Shown: positions 26,389 to 35,277 of the stretch, piece by piece | How positions within the stretch are numbered: position 1 is the first letter of the stretch | Layout of the letters: each line of letters starts with the position of its first letter | From: Sulfitobacter sp. BSw21498 | GTDB lineage: Bacteria > Pseudomonadota > Alphaproteobacteria > Rhodobacterales > Rhodobacteraceae | Assembly (NCBI RefSeq): GCF_006064855.1 | Contig: NZ_CP040753.1 | Coordinates: forward strand, 62,001-126,000 | Length of the DNA stretch: 64,000 nucleotides | Reading direction: 5' to 3' | Made by a program: the position numbers and the translations under genes | Notes under the pieces: model-generated | The model's input: only the letters and a program-made list of their open reading frames with translations | Databases searched by the model: none | Told to the model about the DNA's origin: nothing

Positions 26389-26976
26389 ATGGGGATGACG
26401 CAAAAGAACGACAGCATGACAATGGATCTTACCGGCCAGCTTTTGGTGGCCATGCCCGGCATGGGCGATCCTCGGTTCGATCATTCGGTGATCTTTATCT
26501 GTGCGCATGACGACGAGGGCGCGATGGGGTTGATCGTCAACAAACCTGCCGCTGATCTCAAGCTGGGCGACGTGCTTGACCGGCTCAGTGATGTGGACAT
26601 GGACGACATCACCGGTCTGGGGGTGCATGTCGGTGGTCCCGTCGAGACAGAGCGTGGCTTTGTGCTGCACAGCGCCGAATACCGGTCAGTGATGAAGACG
26701 ACCGATATCGCGCAGGGCGTGGCGATGACTGTAACGCTTGATATTCTCGAAGACATCGCCCGCGGCAAGGGCCCGCGACAGGCGATGATGATGCTGGGCT
26801 ATGCCGGTTGGGACGCAGGCCAGCTGGAAGGCGAAATCGCGCAGAACGGCTGGCTGACCTGCCCCTGCGATACCGACATCCTGTTCACCTTGCCCGATGC
26901 ACGCAAATGGGAAGCGGCGCTGACCTCTATCGGGGTGGACCCATTGGGGCTGAGCGCGACAGCGGGGCGGGCCTGA
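26389..26976 (+). CDS. YqgE/AlgH family protein
   Basis: 195 residues. LTGQLLVAMPGMGDPRFDHSVIFICAHDD and GAMGLIVNKPA near the N-terminus, and VHVGGPVETERGFVLHS in the middle, are diagnostic for YqgE (UPF0301). The molecular function is not settled in the family. The start is uncertain: ATGs at 26389, 26395 and 26413 are in frame and none has a strong ribosome site. It is divergent from the DsbD-like gene. Confidence 0.93.
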   Translation: MGMTQKNDSMTMDLTGQLLVAMPGMGDPRFDHSVIFICAHDDEGAMGLIVNKPAADLKLGDVLDRLSDVDMDDITGLGVHVGGPVETERGFVLHSAEYRSVMKTTDIAQGVAMTVTLDILEDIARGKGPRQAMMMLGYAGWDAGQLEGEIAQNGWLTCPCDTDILFTLPDARKWEAALTSIGVDPLGLSATAGRA

Positions 26977-26991
26977 CAAACGCAAGATGGA

Positions 26992-27936
26992 TCAACGCGG
27001 AGCGGCTGCGCGACGCAGACGGTCGTTGATGGCGCGGCCAAGCCCCGTTTCAGGGATCGAGGCCACTGCGATGGGTTTGCGCAGCCGGTCAAGCGCGTGC
27101 AGCTGGTCGAATAGCTGCGCCGCGGCCTCTACCAGATCGCCGCTGGCCGACAGGGTTAGATCATCCGCGCCAGTCCCCTTCGCCGCGCCAAACCCAAGAT
27201 AGACCTCGCCATCCATTGCCGCTTGGGCGTTCAACCGCACGCTGGCATGGGGCGCGTAGTGGGACGCCAACTGGCCGGGGGCGATAATTTCTGCGCCGTC
27301 GGCCACATCCAGCGGCCCCCCAAGCGCCGCCTCTATCGCTTCGGACGGCAGACCGCCTGCGCGCAGGAGGGTAGGGCGTGGCTGGTTCAGCCCGATGATC
27401 GTGCTTTCCAGCCCGACCGTGCAGGGCCCGTCATCGACAACGGCCGCAATACGCCCTTGCAGCCCCGACAGGACATGCTGCGCCGTGGTGGCGCTGATCT
27501 TGCCCGAGGGGTTGGCCGACGGGGCCGCCACCGGCCCGCCAAACGCCCGCAATATGGCGCGGGCCGTGGAATGTGCGGGGATGCGGATGGCGATGCTGTC
27601 CAGCCCCGCTGTCACCAAGGACGATAACCCGTGCCCCTCGGCCAATGGCAGCACGAGGGTCATTGGACCGGGCCAGAATGCGCTGGCCAGAACCTCTGCT
27701 GTGTCGGACCAGCGCCCATATTGGCGTGCCTGATCGACATCGGCGACATGGATAATGAGCGGGTTAAAGCTGGGCCGTCCCTTGGCCGTGTAAATCCCTG
27801 CCACTGCGGTCCCGTTGCGCGCATCCGCGCCCAAGCCATAGACCGTTTCAGTTGGCAAAGCGACCAGTGCACCTTGCTGCAGCAGGGCGGCGGCGCGGGA
27901 AATGCCTAAGGGGTCGGGAAGTAGAATGTCGGTCAT
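26992..27936 (-). CDS. L-threonylcarbamoyladenylate synthase (Sua5 type)
   Basis: 314 residues, the long form with a YrdC domain (about 1-200) and a C-terminal Sua5 domain. LVALPTETVYGLGADA (about 27-42), KGRPSFNPLIIHV (about 53) and PSANPSGKISATTAQHV are the signature segments binding ATP, threonine and bicarbonate. It makes the threonylcarbamoyl-AMP used for t6A37 of ANN-decoding tRNAs. It is convergent with yqgE and divergent from the acyl-CoA dehydrogenase gene. Confidence 0.94.
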   Translation of the reverse strand: MTDILLPDPLGISRAAALLQQGALVALPTETVYGLGADARNGTAVAGIYTAKGRPSFNPLIIHVADVDQARQYGRWSDTAEVLASAFWPGPMTLVLPLAEGHGLSSLVTAGLDSIAIRIPAHSTARAILRAFGGPVAAPSANPSGKISATTAQHVLSGLQGRIAAVVDDGPCTVGLESTIIGLNQPRPTLLRAGGLPSEAIEAALGGPLDVADGAEIIAPGQLASHYAPHASVRLNAQAAMDGEVYLGFGAAKGTGADDLTLSASGDLVEAAAQLFDQLHALDRLRKPIAVASIPETGLGRAINDRLRRAAAPR

Positions 27937-28087
27937 GGGCTTCTCTTATGGGGATGACGCCGCGTTTTGGGTTGCGGTGCGCAGACTTGAGCGACATTCT
28001 CGCCGCAACAGCCCGAAGTATCGTCTTGGGCTTATCAGGTCGCTGTTCGGTTTGCCAAGCAGACGAACGCGTTAACGGAGGAAAACT

Positions 28088-29803
28088 ATGCCCTATCGCG
28101 CCCCTGTCGAAGATTTTGCCTTTCTGTTTGATCATGTCGTAGGTTTGGACGCTGTGCGTCAGACCGAACGTTTTGAAGATGCCAGCGAAGACGTCACCCG
28201 CGCGATCCTCGAAGAAGCGGGCAAGATGACAAATGATGTTCTGGCCCCGCTGCAACGCGCAGGCGACCAGACGCCCGCCAAGCTTGAGAACGGTGTTGTG
28301 CGCACGTCGCCCGGTTTCGCTGACGGGTTCAAGGCCGTGGCCGAAGGTGGCTGGATCGGCATGTCCGCCGACCCTGAATACGGTGGCATGGGCCTGCCGA
28401 TGACCCTGACGACTGCCGTGAATGAAATGATGAGCGGGGCTTGCCTGTCCTTGCAGCTTGCGCCTTTGATGAGCCAAGGCCAGATCGAAGCGCTTGAACA
28501 TCACGCCAGCGACGCGATCAAGGAACTGTATCTGCCCAAGCTGATCAGCGGCGAATGGACCGGCACGATGAACCTGACCGAACCGCAAGCGGGCTCGGAC
28601 GTGGGTGCGCTGGCAAGCAAGGCCGAAGACAACGGCGACGGCACCTATGCGATTTCGGGCCAGAAGGTCTATATTACATGGGGTGACAATGATTTTGGCG
28701 GCAATGTCTGCCATCTGGTTCTCGCGCGTCTGCCCGGTGCGCCCGCCGGCACGAAAGGCATTAGCCTGTTCCTCGTTCCGAAATTCCTGCCCAATGAGGA
28801 CGGCAGCCTTGGGAATGCCAACACGCTGAACGTCGTCAGTCTGGAACACAAACTGGGGATTCATGGGTCTCCGACGTGCGTGATGCAGTATGACAGGGCG
28901 ACGGGCTGGCTGGTTGGGGCCGAACAGGGCGGTATGGCAGCCATGTTCACAATGATGAACAACGCACGGCTTGGTGTGGGCGGGCAGGGCATCGGCATCG
29001 CCGAAGCGGCCTATCAACACGCGCTGGCCTATGCGCTGGACCGCAAACAGGGCAAAACATCGCGCCCCGATGGCACCGGCACGATTGTGGATCACGCTGA
29101 TGTGCGCCGTATGTTGATGACGATGAAGGCCGAAACCTTTGCCGCCCGCGCCATTGCGCTGTGCTGTGCCAAGGCGATCGACATGACGAGCGCCACCGGT
29201 CAGTCCGAATGGAAAGCCCGGGCGGCCTTCTTGACTCCGATCGCCAAGGCCTTTGGAACCGACACAGGTATGGCCGTCGCCGAAATGGGTGTTCAGGTGC
29301 ATGGCGGCATGGGCTTTATCGAGGAAACAGGGGCCGCGCAGTACAGCCGTGACGTGCGGGTGACCGCGATCTACGAAGGCACCAATGGCATTCAGGCAAT
29401 GGATCTGGTGGCGCGCAAGATGATGGACGGCGGCGAGGCAGCGAACCGTCTGCTGGATGAAATCGAAGCCGATGCCGAAGCGGCCCGCGAGACGTTCCCG
29501 AATATGGCGGACTCCCTGTGGCAGGCGTCCGAGACGCTGCGCGAAGCGACCGATTGGCTGAACGAGCAATCGAACATGGACACGCGCTTTGCCGGAGCGG
29601 TGCCTTACCTGCGGGCCTTTGCGCGGGTGCTTGGGGCGCATCTGCACCTCAAGGCCGCTTTGGCCGACAAAGGCGGCGCGCGTGAAAAGCTGGCGCGTTT
29701 CTATATCCTGCGGTTGCTGCCAGAACACATCGGTCTGCTGGCCCATGCCCAAGCGGGCGAGGCCGATCTTTTCGCGCTTTCCGCTGACGAACTGGCCGCC
29801 TGA
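28088..29803 (+). CDS. Acyl-CoA dehydrogenase, DmdC-like
   Basis: 571 residues with the extra C-terminal domain of the large acyl-CoA dehydrogenases. MNLTEPQAGSDVGAL (about 161) and YITWGDNDF are FAD-contact segments; VHGGMGFIEETGAAQYSRDVRVTAIYEGTNGIQ (about 405) includes the family signature and the catalytic-base Glu. The N-terminal MPYRAPVEDFAFLFDHVVG is typical of the Roseobacter 3-methylmercaptopropionyl-CoA dehydrogenase (DmdC) group, so DMSP demethylation is possible, but paralogues act on other acyl-CoAs. Preceded by a GGAGG ribosome site. Next gene overlaps by one base. Confidence 0.9.
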   Translation: MPYRAPVEDFAFLFDHVVGLDAVRQTERFEDASEDVTRAILEEAGKMTNDVLAPLQRAGDQTPAKLENGVVRTSPGFADGFKAVAEGGWIGMSADPEYGGMGLPMTLTTAVNEMMSGACLSLQLAPLMSQGQIEALEHHASDAIKELYLPKLISGEWTGTMNLTEPQAGSDVGALASKAEDNGDGTYAISGQKVYITWGDNDFGGNVCHLVLARLPGAPAGTKGISLFLVPKFLPNEDGSLGNANTLNVVSLEHKLGIHGSPTCVMQYDRATGWLVGAEQGGMAAMFTMMNNARLGVGGQGIGIAEAAYQHALAYALDRKQGKTSRPDGTGTIVDHADVRRMLMTMKAETFAARAIALCCAKAIDMTSATGQSEWKARAAFLTPIAKAFGTDTGMAVAEMGVQVHGGMGFIEETGAAQYSRDVRVTAIYEGTNGIQAMDLVARKMMDGGEAANRLLDEIEADAEAARETFPNMADSLWQASETLREATDWLNEQSNMDTRFAGAVPYLRAFARVLGAHLHLKAALADKGGAREKLARFYILRLLPEHIGLLAHAQAGEADLFALSADELAA

Positions 29804-30852
29804 TGCCGGATACCGCACCCACCGGTTTGCGTTTCCCTTGGGAAACGCCGCCCGCCCATGATGCAGCGATTGAGGTCGCCCCCGGCGTTCTTTGGTTGCG
29901 TTTGCCGCTGCCGATGAAGCTGGATCACGTCAACGTCTATGCGTTCGACGAAGGCGACAGCTGGACGATCATCGACACCGGCTTTGCGTCGAAAAAGTCC
30001 AAGGCGCTGTGGACGGACCTGATCGCGGGGCCGTTGGGCGGCAAGCCGGTGTCGCGGGTGATCGTGACCCACCACCACCCCGATCACATCGGATTGGCGG
30101 GTTGGTTCCAGACCGAACACGGGGCAGAGCTGGTGACGACGCGCACCGCATGGCTTACCGCGCGGATGCTGACGCTGGACCCGCAAGAGACACCGTCGGC
30201 CGAAGCGCTGGCGTTCTACAAGCTGTCGGGTATGGACGCCGCGCTGTATGAAAAACGCGCCTCCGAGCGGCCCTTCAACTTTGCCGACATCGTCTCGCCG
30301 CTGCCTTTGGGCTTCACGCGGATCAAGCAGGGCGACGAGATCACCATCGGTGGCCGCGTCTTTGATGTACATATGGGCAACGGTCACGCCCCCGAACACG
30401 CTACCTTCTGGAGCCGTGACGACAACCTCGTGATTGCGGGCGATCAGATCCTGTCATCGATCAGCCCCAACGTCGGGGTCTATGCCACCGAACCCATGGC
30501 CGATCCCATTGGCGAATGGATCGAGGCATGCGACCGGCTGTCACTGCTATCACGCGAAGATCACCTGGTATTGGGGGGGCACAAGCTGCCGTTTACCGGT
30601 CTGCCCACCCGCATGCGCCAGCTGATCGAGAACCACCACAGCGCCCTGCGCCGTCTGGAAAAAGCGATTGCAGAGCCCAAATCTGCTTCCGAATGTTTTT
30701 CGACCCTGTTCAAACGCAACATCGGCGAGGGCGAATACGGTCTGGCGTTGGTCGAAGCGGTGGCGCATCTTAGCCATCTGTACCAGACGGGCCGCGCCAC
30801 GCGCAGCTTGCGTGCGCAGGACGGGGCGTGGGTATATCAGTCAAAGGATTGA
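29803..30852 (+). CDS. MBL-fold metallo-hydrolase
   Basis: 349 residues. VTHHHPDHIG (about 88-97) is the metallo-beta-lactamase HxHxDH metal motif; GHAPEHATFW (about 194) gives the third metal His, and IAGDQILSS the bridging Asp. The C-terminal 100 residues form a helical domain like that of the LACTB2 branch. It starts on the last base of the dehydrogenase stop, so a CoA-thioester or related hydrolase role in the same pathway is inferred. Substrate unknown. Confidence 0.9.
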   Translation: MPDTAPTGLRFPWETPPAHDAAIEVAPGVLWLRLPLPMKLDHVNVYAFDEGDSWTIIDTGFASKKSKALWTDLIAGPLGGKPVSRVIVTHHHPDHIGLAGWFQTEHGAELVTTRTAWLTARMLTLDPQETPSAEALAFYKLSGMDAALYEKRASERPFNFADIVSPLPLGFTRIKQGDEITIGGRVFDVHMGNGHAPEHATFWSRDDNLVIAGDQILSSISPNVGVYATEPMADPIGEWIEACDRLSLLSREDHLVLGGHKLPFTGLPTRMRQLIENHHSALRRLEKAIAEPKSASECFSTLFKRNIGEGEYGLALVEAVAHLSHLYQTGRATRSLRAQDGAWVYQSKD

Positions 30853-30855
30853 GCG

Positions 30856-31341
30856 ATGGATAACGAGATCAAGACTGCTGCCGAAGCCATCGAAGCAGAC
30901 GCGTTGCCACGGCTTTACGAGGTGCATTCGGACCCCTCTAGCCGCAACGCCTCGGACCAGCCTGTGCCCAAAGGGATCACTCAGAAACCTGCCGCGCAGA
31001 AATCAGCTGCGCAATGGGCCTACGAGCGTGTTGTGCTGTACCTCAAGAACTTCGAAGAACAGCTCGACGGTGATCACGAGGTCGCTATGGGTTTTGCAGG
31101 CGGTGACGCCGGCGTGCTGCGGATCGAGGGGATGGGCTATTTCGATCCTGATATCGTGACCTTTTATGGCAAGGACAACACCGGCGCGCGGATGCAGCTT
31201 GTGCAGCATGTCACACAGTTGAACGTGGCCCTGAGGGCGCTGCCCAAAGCGGTGCAAGAAGCCCCCGCGAATCGCATCGGTTTTCGTCTGATCGAAGACC
31301 TCGAGACACAAGAGCAGCCTCCCGCAGGCGAAAACACCTGA
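30856..31341 (+). CDS. DUF6173 family protein
   Basis: 161 residues, soluble, no signal. The conserved core runs from AQWAYERVVLYLKNFEEQL (about 52) through HEVAMGFAGG and LRIEGMGYFDPDIVTFYG to QHVTQLNVALRALP. The family is known from Rhodobacteraceae genomes but has no assigned function. It begins three bases after the hydrolase stop, so it is in the same operon. Confidence 0.85.
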   Translation: MDNEIKTAAEAIEADALPRLYEVHSDPSSRNASDQPVPKGITQKPAAQKSAAQWAYERVVLYLKNFEEQLDGDHEVAMGFAGGDAGVLRIEGMGYFDPDIVTFYGKDNTGARMQLVQHVTQLNVALRALPKAVQEAPANRIGFRLIEDLETQEQPPAGENT

Positions 31342-31430
31342 CCACGCGCATTTTGATGCCGTGACATAGGCAAATGAATACAGTATTCCCCAGACCAAAT
31401 CATACGCACGTTAAGACAAGGATCGCGCAA

Positions 31431-31565
31431 ATGGCCAAACATGAACACGGCTCGATGGACACCAGCACGCACGAGAAGACTTTTGACAGCTTCATGAACT
31501 TCGTCAAATGGTCGTGCATCGTGATTATTGCCATTCTGGTCTTTATGGCGATCTTCGCGCGCTAA
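31431..31565 (+). CDS. aa3-type cytochrome c oxidase subunit IV
   Basis: 44 residues. A short polar head (MAKHEHGSMDTSTHEKTF) is followed by one membrane helix (VKWSCIVIIAILVFMAIFAR), the layout of alphaproteobacterial COX subunit IV. It packs against the catalytic subunits of the aa3 oxidase in the inner membrane. The start at 31431 follows AAGGA at nine bases; the frame is open back to 31374, but the upstream residues are not family-like. Confidence 0.9.
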   Translation: MAKHEHGSMDTSTHEKTFDSFMNFVKWSCIVIIAILVFMAIFAR

Positions 31566-31596
31566 GGCACGCACACTTAACCGACAGGATATTTCT

Positions 31597-32199
31597 ATGC
31601 GCGTTTGGATGGCTCTGGCCTGCGTCGGGCTGCTTGCGGCCTGTGCGAATGATACCGGTATCGACAATACCCCCGCAGAGGTCGCGGCGGCTGCCTATGT
31701 GGCACCGGGACCAAAATCCATCACGTTGGTGACGATGATCAACAACCGCACCGGCAGCGGCGGCCATACGGCACTGGTGGTCAACGGGTCGCAGCAGGTG
31801 ATCTTTGACCCCGCCGGATCGTTCCGCGACCCTCGTGTGATCGAACGCGGTGATGTGCTTTACGGCATGACGCCCCAGTGGATACAGGGGTACAAATCCT
31901 CTCATGCGCGCAGCACCTACCATGTCGTCAGCCAGGAATTGCAGGTCAGCGACGCACAGGCAGAACAGATATTGCAGCTTGTGATGTCAAACGGTCAGGT
32001 AGCGGGGGCGTTCTGCGCCAATGCGACCTCTGATATCCTGACGCAGGTTCAGGGCTTTGAGAGCATCTCGAAGACGTTCTACCCTGCCAAGCTCAGCGAA
32101 CAATTCGCCAGCCTGCCCGGCGTGAAGACGACGAAATACTATGAAAACGACGAAGGCGACGTGATTGATGCCGTACAGGCTTCGCTTCTAGCCCAGTAA
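31597..32199 (+). CDS. Lipoprotein of unknown function
   Basis: 200 residues with a lipobox LLAAC (Cys16) after a short signal peptide. The mature part contains GGHTALVVNGSQQVIFDPAGSF (about residues 54-75) and a later GAFCANATSDIL (about 140). A His in a GHxALVV context followed by an isolated Cys recalls circularly permuted papain-like (NlpC/P60 or LRAT-type) folds, but this is a weak resemblance. It follows the COX subunit IV gene by 31 bases with its own ribosome site. Confidence 0.82.
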   Translation: MRVWMALACVGLLAACANDTGIDNTPAEVAAAAYVAPGPKSITLVTMINNRTGSGGHTALVVNGSQQVIFDPAGSFRDPRVIERGDVLYGMTPQWIQGYKSSHARSTYHVVSQELQVSDAQAEQILQLVMSNGQVAGAFCANATSDILTQVQGFESISKTFYPAKLSEQFASLPGVKTTKYYENDEGDVIDAVQASLLAQ

Positions 32200-32520
32200 C
32201 CAAAGCAAACCATAAAGCGTTGCTGCGCCGCTGATAATCGCGAGCAGCACGTTTTTGGTGAGCACCCCCACAGTCAGTGCTGCTGCCGCAGCTGCCATAC
32301 GCGGTAAATCAAGCTGCCCGTCCGTGGCCGCGGGCCAGATCACTTGCGGGGCCACAAGGGCGGGCAGGATCGCCACCGCCGTATAGCGCAGGTGTCGCAA
32401 CAGCCACGCGGGCATTTCGCGGTCCCCCACCAGTCCGGTAAAGACAAAGCGCAGCCCAAAGCTGCCAAGACCAAGGGCGATGATCACGAACCAAAGCGTG
32501 CCGGTGTCGATATCATTCAT
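32188..32520 (-). CDS. azlD: AzlD-family branched-chain amino acid exporter subunit
   Basis: 110 residues, four membrane helices, with the family start TLWFVIIALGLGSFGLRF and the MPAWLLRHLRYTAVAILPAL segment. With AzlC it forms an exporter of branched-chain or related amino acids. Overlaps the azlC stop by one base. The 3' end overlaps the convergent lipoprotein gene by 12 bases. Confidence 0.92.
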   Translation of the reverse strand: MNDIDTGTLWFVIIALGLGSFGLRFVFTGLVGDREMPAWLLRHLRYTAVAILPALVAPQVIWPAATDGQLDLPRMAAAAAALTVGVLTKNVLLAIISGAATLYGLLWLLG

Positions 32521-33254
32521 TATGCCGCGTCCTGTTCAGGGTGGTGGGGCTGGCGTCGTTCCAGCCAAAGTTCGGTTTGGGCACCGGCGATCATGCCCGC
32601 CAGCCCCGCCAGGATCAGCCCCAGCGAATAGGGCACACCCGCCGTCAACAGCGCCGCGAGGGATGCCACCAGCGCCGCGACGATATGTGCCGAGGTGCGG
32701 AACATCGGCGCGATCATTGCGAGAAAGGTGATGGGTAGGGCAAAATCCAACGCCCAGCTGTCAGGAATTTGTGCCCCGACCATCGCGCCAACCAGGGTGA
32801 AAAGATACCACAACGGCACAATCGGGGTCACACAGCCAAAGAAATAGGCCATCCGCTGCGGGATGGTCATATCCGGCTCTTTCTCATATTGCGCCATCGC
32901 GCAGACGTAGGATTGGTCAACTGTCAGATAGGCGGCCAGCGCGCGCTGCCACAAAGGCGCGGACCCGATGTAGGGTGTCAGCGACGCCGAATACATCGCC
33001 ATCCGCAGGTTTACCGCCAGCGCAGAGGCCAGCACGATCGCCGTCGGCGCATGTTCCTGCATCAGTTGCAGCGCTGTAAACTGCGCAGCGCCCGCAATGA
33101 CCACGACCGAAAAGGCGAGAGTTTCGAACACGTTCAGCCCTGCTTCGGTGGCAAGAATGCCGAACAGCGATGCAAACGGGATCATCACCAGAATAAAGGG
33201 TGCTGCGTCGGCAAGACCTTTGCGAAAGGCCGATTTCGTGGTGGTGATGGCCAT
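32520..33254 (-). CDS. azlC: AzlC-family branched-chain amino acid permease
   Basis: 244 residues, seven or eight membrane helices. FRKGLADAAPFILVMIPFASLFG, VVIAGAAQFTALQLM and VNLRMAMYSASLTPYI are the conserved AzlC segments. It is the large subunit of the AzlCD export complex. Divergent from fdhD; the two starts are 48 bases apart. Confidence 0.94.
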   Translation of the reverse strand: MAITTTKSAFRKGLADAAPFILVMIPFASLFGILATEAGLNVFETLAFSVVVIAGAAQFTALQLMQEHAPTAIVLASALAVNLRMAMYSASLTPYIGSAPLWQRALAAYLTVDQSYVCAMAQYEKEPDMTIPQRMAYFFGCVTPIVPLWYLFTLVGAMVGAQIPDSWALDFALPITFLAMIAPMFRTSAHIVAALVASLAALLTAGVPYSLGLILAGLAGMIAGAQTELWLERRQPHHPEQDAA

Positions 33255-33302
33255 GCGTTCCCCCTAGATTGCCGGGACATGCTTAACTGCCGCTTTGGGG
33301 GG

Positions 33303-34190
33303 ATGCAATTGTCCGTCAAGACAGACACCGATGCTTATTTGATCGCACCGCAGCCGGGATTGGCGCGGCTGACACGCGCCGTCGTCGGACGGGATCATTC
33401 GGGGACCGAGACAACGATCAACGTCGTCGAGGAACGCCCGCTGACGATCTTTTTGAATGCGCAGGAAATCGTCACCGCGATGACGATTGGCGATTACCCC
33501 GAATACCTCGCGCTCGGGTTCTTGCGCAATCAGGGTATGCTGCGCGACGGCGAGGATATCACCAGCGTCGACTATGACGAAGAGCTTGAAGTCGTCATCG
33601 TCCGCACCGCCCGCAAAACCGACTACGAAGACAAAATGCGCAAGAAGACCCGCACCAGTGGCTGCGCTGTGGGCACTGTCTTTGGCGATATGATGGAGGG
33701 TCTTGAGGGCGTGACCCTGCCGTCGACCCCGCTGCGGACCTCGTGGATCTATGACCTAAGTGCACAGATCAACCGCACGCCGAGCCTGTACCTAGAGGCG
33801 GGGGCGATCCACGGCACGGTGCTGTGTCAGGGCAACCGTCCGCTGGTCTATATGGAGGACGTGGGGCGTCATAACGCGGTGGACAAGATCGCCGGCTGGA
33901 TGCTCTCGGAAGGGGTCTCTGCCGAGGATAAGTTACTGTATACCACTGGGCGGCTGACCTCTGAGATGGTGATCAAGACCGCGATGATGGGGATCCCCGC
34001 GCTGGTGTCACGTTCCGGCTTTACCGCGTGGGGGGTAGAGATCGCGCAGCAGGTCGGGCTGACGTTGATCGGGCGGATGAAGGGCAAACGCTTTATCTGC
34101 CTTGCGGGCGAAGACCGGCTGATCCGCGATGCAGACCCCGACCAGATCAGGGATGAACCTAAACGATCAGGCCGAAAGGGCAGCGCATGA
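33303..34190 (+). CDS. fdhD: Formate dehydrogenase accessory sulfurtransferase
   Basis: 295 residues. ERPLTIFLNAQEIVTAMTIG, the RTSGCAVGTVFGDM loop and ITRTASLYLEAG-like region identify FdhD, which moves sulfur from IscS to the Moco of formate dehydrogenase. The Cys loop has one cysteine (SGCAVGT) where E. coli has two (CGVC); other alphaproteobacteria also show the one-Cys form. The start is uncertain between 33279 and 33303. Heads a four-gene Moco operon with four-base overlaps throughout. Confidence 0.93.
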   Translation: MQLSVKTDTDAYLIAPQPGLARLTRAVVGRDHSGTETTINVVEERPLTIFLNAQEIVTAMTIGDYPEYLALGFLRNQGMLRDGEDITSVDYDEELEVVIVRTARKTDYEDKMRKKTRTSGCAVGTVFGDMMEGLEGVTLPSTPLRTSWIYDLSAQINRTPSLYLEAGAIHGTVLCQGNRPLVYMEDVGRHNAVDKIAGWMLSEGVSAEDKLLYTTGRLTSEMVIKTAMMGIPALVSRSGFTAWGVEIAQQVGLTLIGRMKGKRFICLAGEDRLIRDADPDQIRDEPKRSGRKGSA

Positions 34191-34789
34191 AACAGCCACT
34201 TGGGGTGATCCTTGCAGGGGGGCAGGCGACGCGGATGGGCGGCGGCGACAAGGGGCTGCTGCAGCTTGGCGGTCAAAGCGTGCTGGACCATGTGATCGAA
34301 CGGCTAACGCCGCAGGTGGCGCGTGTGGCGTTGAATGCCAATGGCGATGCCGCGCGGTTTGCGGGGCTGAAACTGCCGGTGTTGCCCGACAGTATCGACG
34401 GCTTTGCCGGACCGCTGGCGGGGGTGTTGGCTGGGCTGGATTGGGCTGCCGCACATGGCGCTGATACGATTGTGACTGCTGCCGCCGATACGCCGTTCTT
34501 CCCCGGTGATCTGGTCCCGCAACTGTTGCTGGCAAGCGAGGGAATGACCCACCCGCTGGTGTTGGCCGCCACGCCCGATGCCAAGCGCGGCACCGCGCGG
34601 CATCCGACCTTTGGCCTTTGGCCTGTGGCCTTGCGTGACGATCTGCGTGCCGCCTTGCAGGGCGGGTTGCGCAAGGTCGTGATGTGGACACAGATCCATG
34701 ATGGCCGCGAGGCGTTGTTCCCCCACGAAGACGCGTTCTTTAACATCAACACCCCCGAGGATCTGGCCCGTGCACAGGAGATGCTATGA
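34187..34789 (+). CDS. mobA: Molybdenum cofactor guanylyltransferase
   Basis: 200 residues. GVILAGGQATRMGGGDKGLL (6-25) is the GTP-binding signature, ADTPFFPGDLV (about 100) the metal Asp region, and NINTPEDLARA the usual C-terminus. It attaches GMP to Moco, giving the bis-MGD form used by DMSO reductase-family enzymes such as formate dehydrogenase. Coupled to fdhD upstream and mobB downstream by ATGA overlaps. Confidence 0.96.
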   Translation: MKQPLGVILAGGQATRMGGGDKGLLQLGGQSVLDHVIERLTPQVARVALNANGDAARFAGLKLPVLPDSIDGFAGPLAGVLAGLDWAAAHGADTIVTAAADTPFFPGDLVPQLLLASEGMTHPLVLAATPDAKRGTARHPTFGLWPVALRDDLRAALQGGLRKVVMWTQIHDGREALFPHEDAFFNINTPEDLARAQEML

Positions 34790-35277
34790 GAGTTTACGGC
34801 GTTGTCGGCTGGAAGAACGCAGGCAAAACAGGGTTGATGGAACGCCTTGTGACCGAAATCACGGGGCGCGGATTTTCAGTGTCTACCGTGAAACATGCGC
34901 ATCACAGTTTCGACGTCGATCATCCGGGCAAGGACAGCCACCGTCACCGTGTCGCGGGTGCCCGCGAAGTCCTGCTGGCATCGCGTAACCGCTTTGCCCT
35001 GATGCACGAATTGCACGGCGAGGACGAACCGTCCCTCGACGCGCTGCTAGCCAAGCTGGCCCCTGTCGATCTGGTCTTGGTCGAGGGATACAAGCGTGAC
35101 GGTCACGCCAAGGTCGAAGCGCATCGGGCGGAAACGGGCAACGCGTTGATCGCGCCGGAGGATCCGACGATCAAGGCCATTGCCAGCGATACACCAATGA
35201 CACTGGATCGCCCCGTGTTCGATCTGAATGACACAGGCACCATCGCCGATTTCATCCTGTCCGAGGTCGGGCTGTGA
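34786..35277 (+). CDS. mobB: Molybdopterin-guanine dinucleotide biosynthesis protein B
   Basis: 163 residues. GWKNAGKTGLMERLV (7-21) is a P-loop of the MobB type; HAHHSFDVDHPGKDSHRHR (about 41-59) and VLVEGYKRDGHAKVE (about 99) are the other family motifs. A GTP-binding helper for MobA. The next gene begins at a GTG that overlaps this stop as GTGA. Confidence 0.95.
   Translation: MRVYGVVGWKNAGKTGLMERLVTEITGRGFSVSTVKHAHHSFDVDHPGKDSHRHRVAGAREVLLASRNRFALMHELHGEDEPSLDALLAKLAPVDLVLVEGYKRDGHAKVEAHRAETGNALIAPEDPTIKAIASDTPMTLDRPVFDLNDTGTIADFILSEVGL

Noticed and set aside
27848..29818. Long antisense frame across the acyl-CoA dehydrogenase gene
   Set aside because: It mirrors a well-conserved enzyme gene, also crosses the divergent promoter region, and shows His/Arg/Gln-rich shadow composition.
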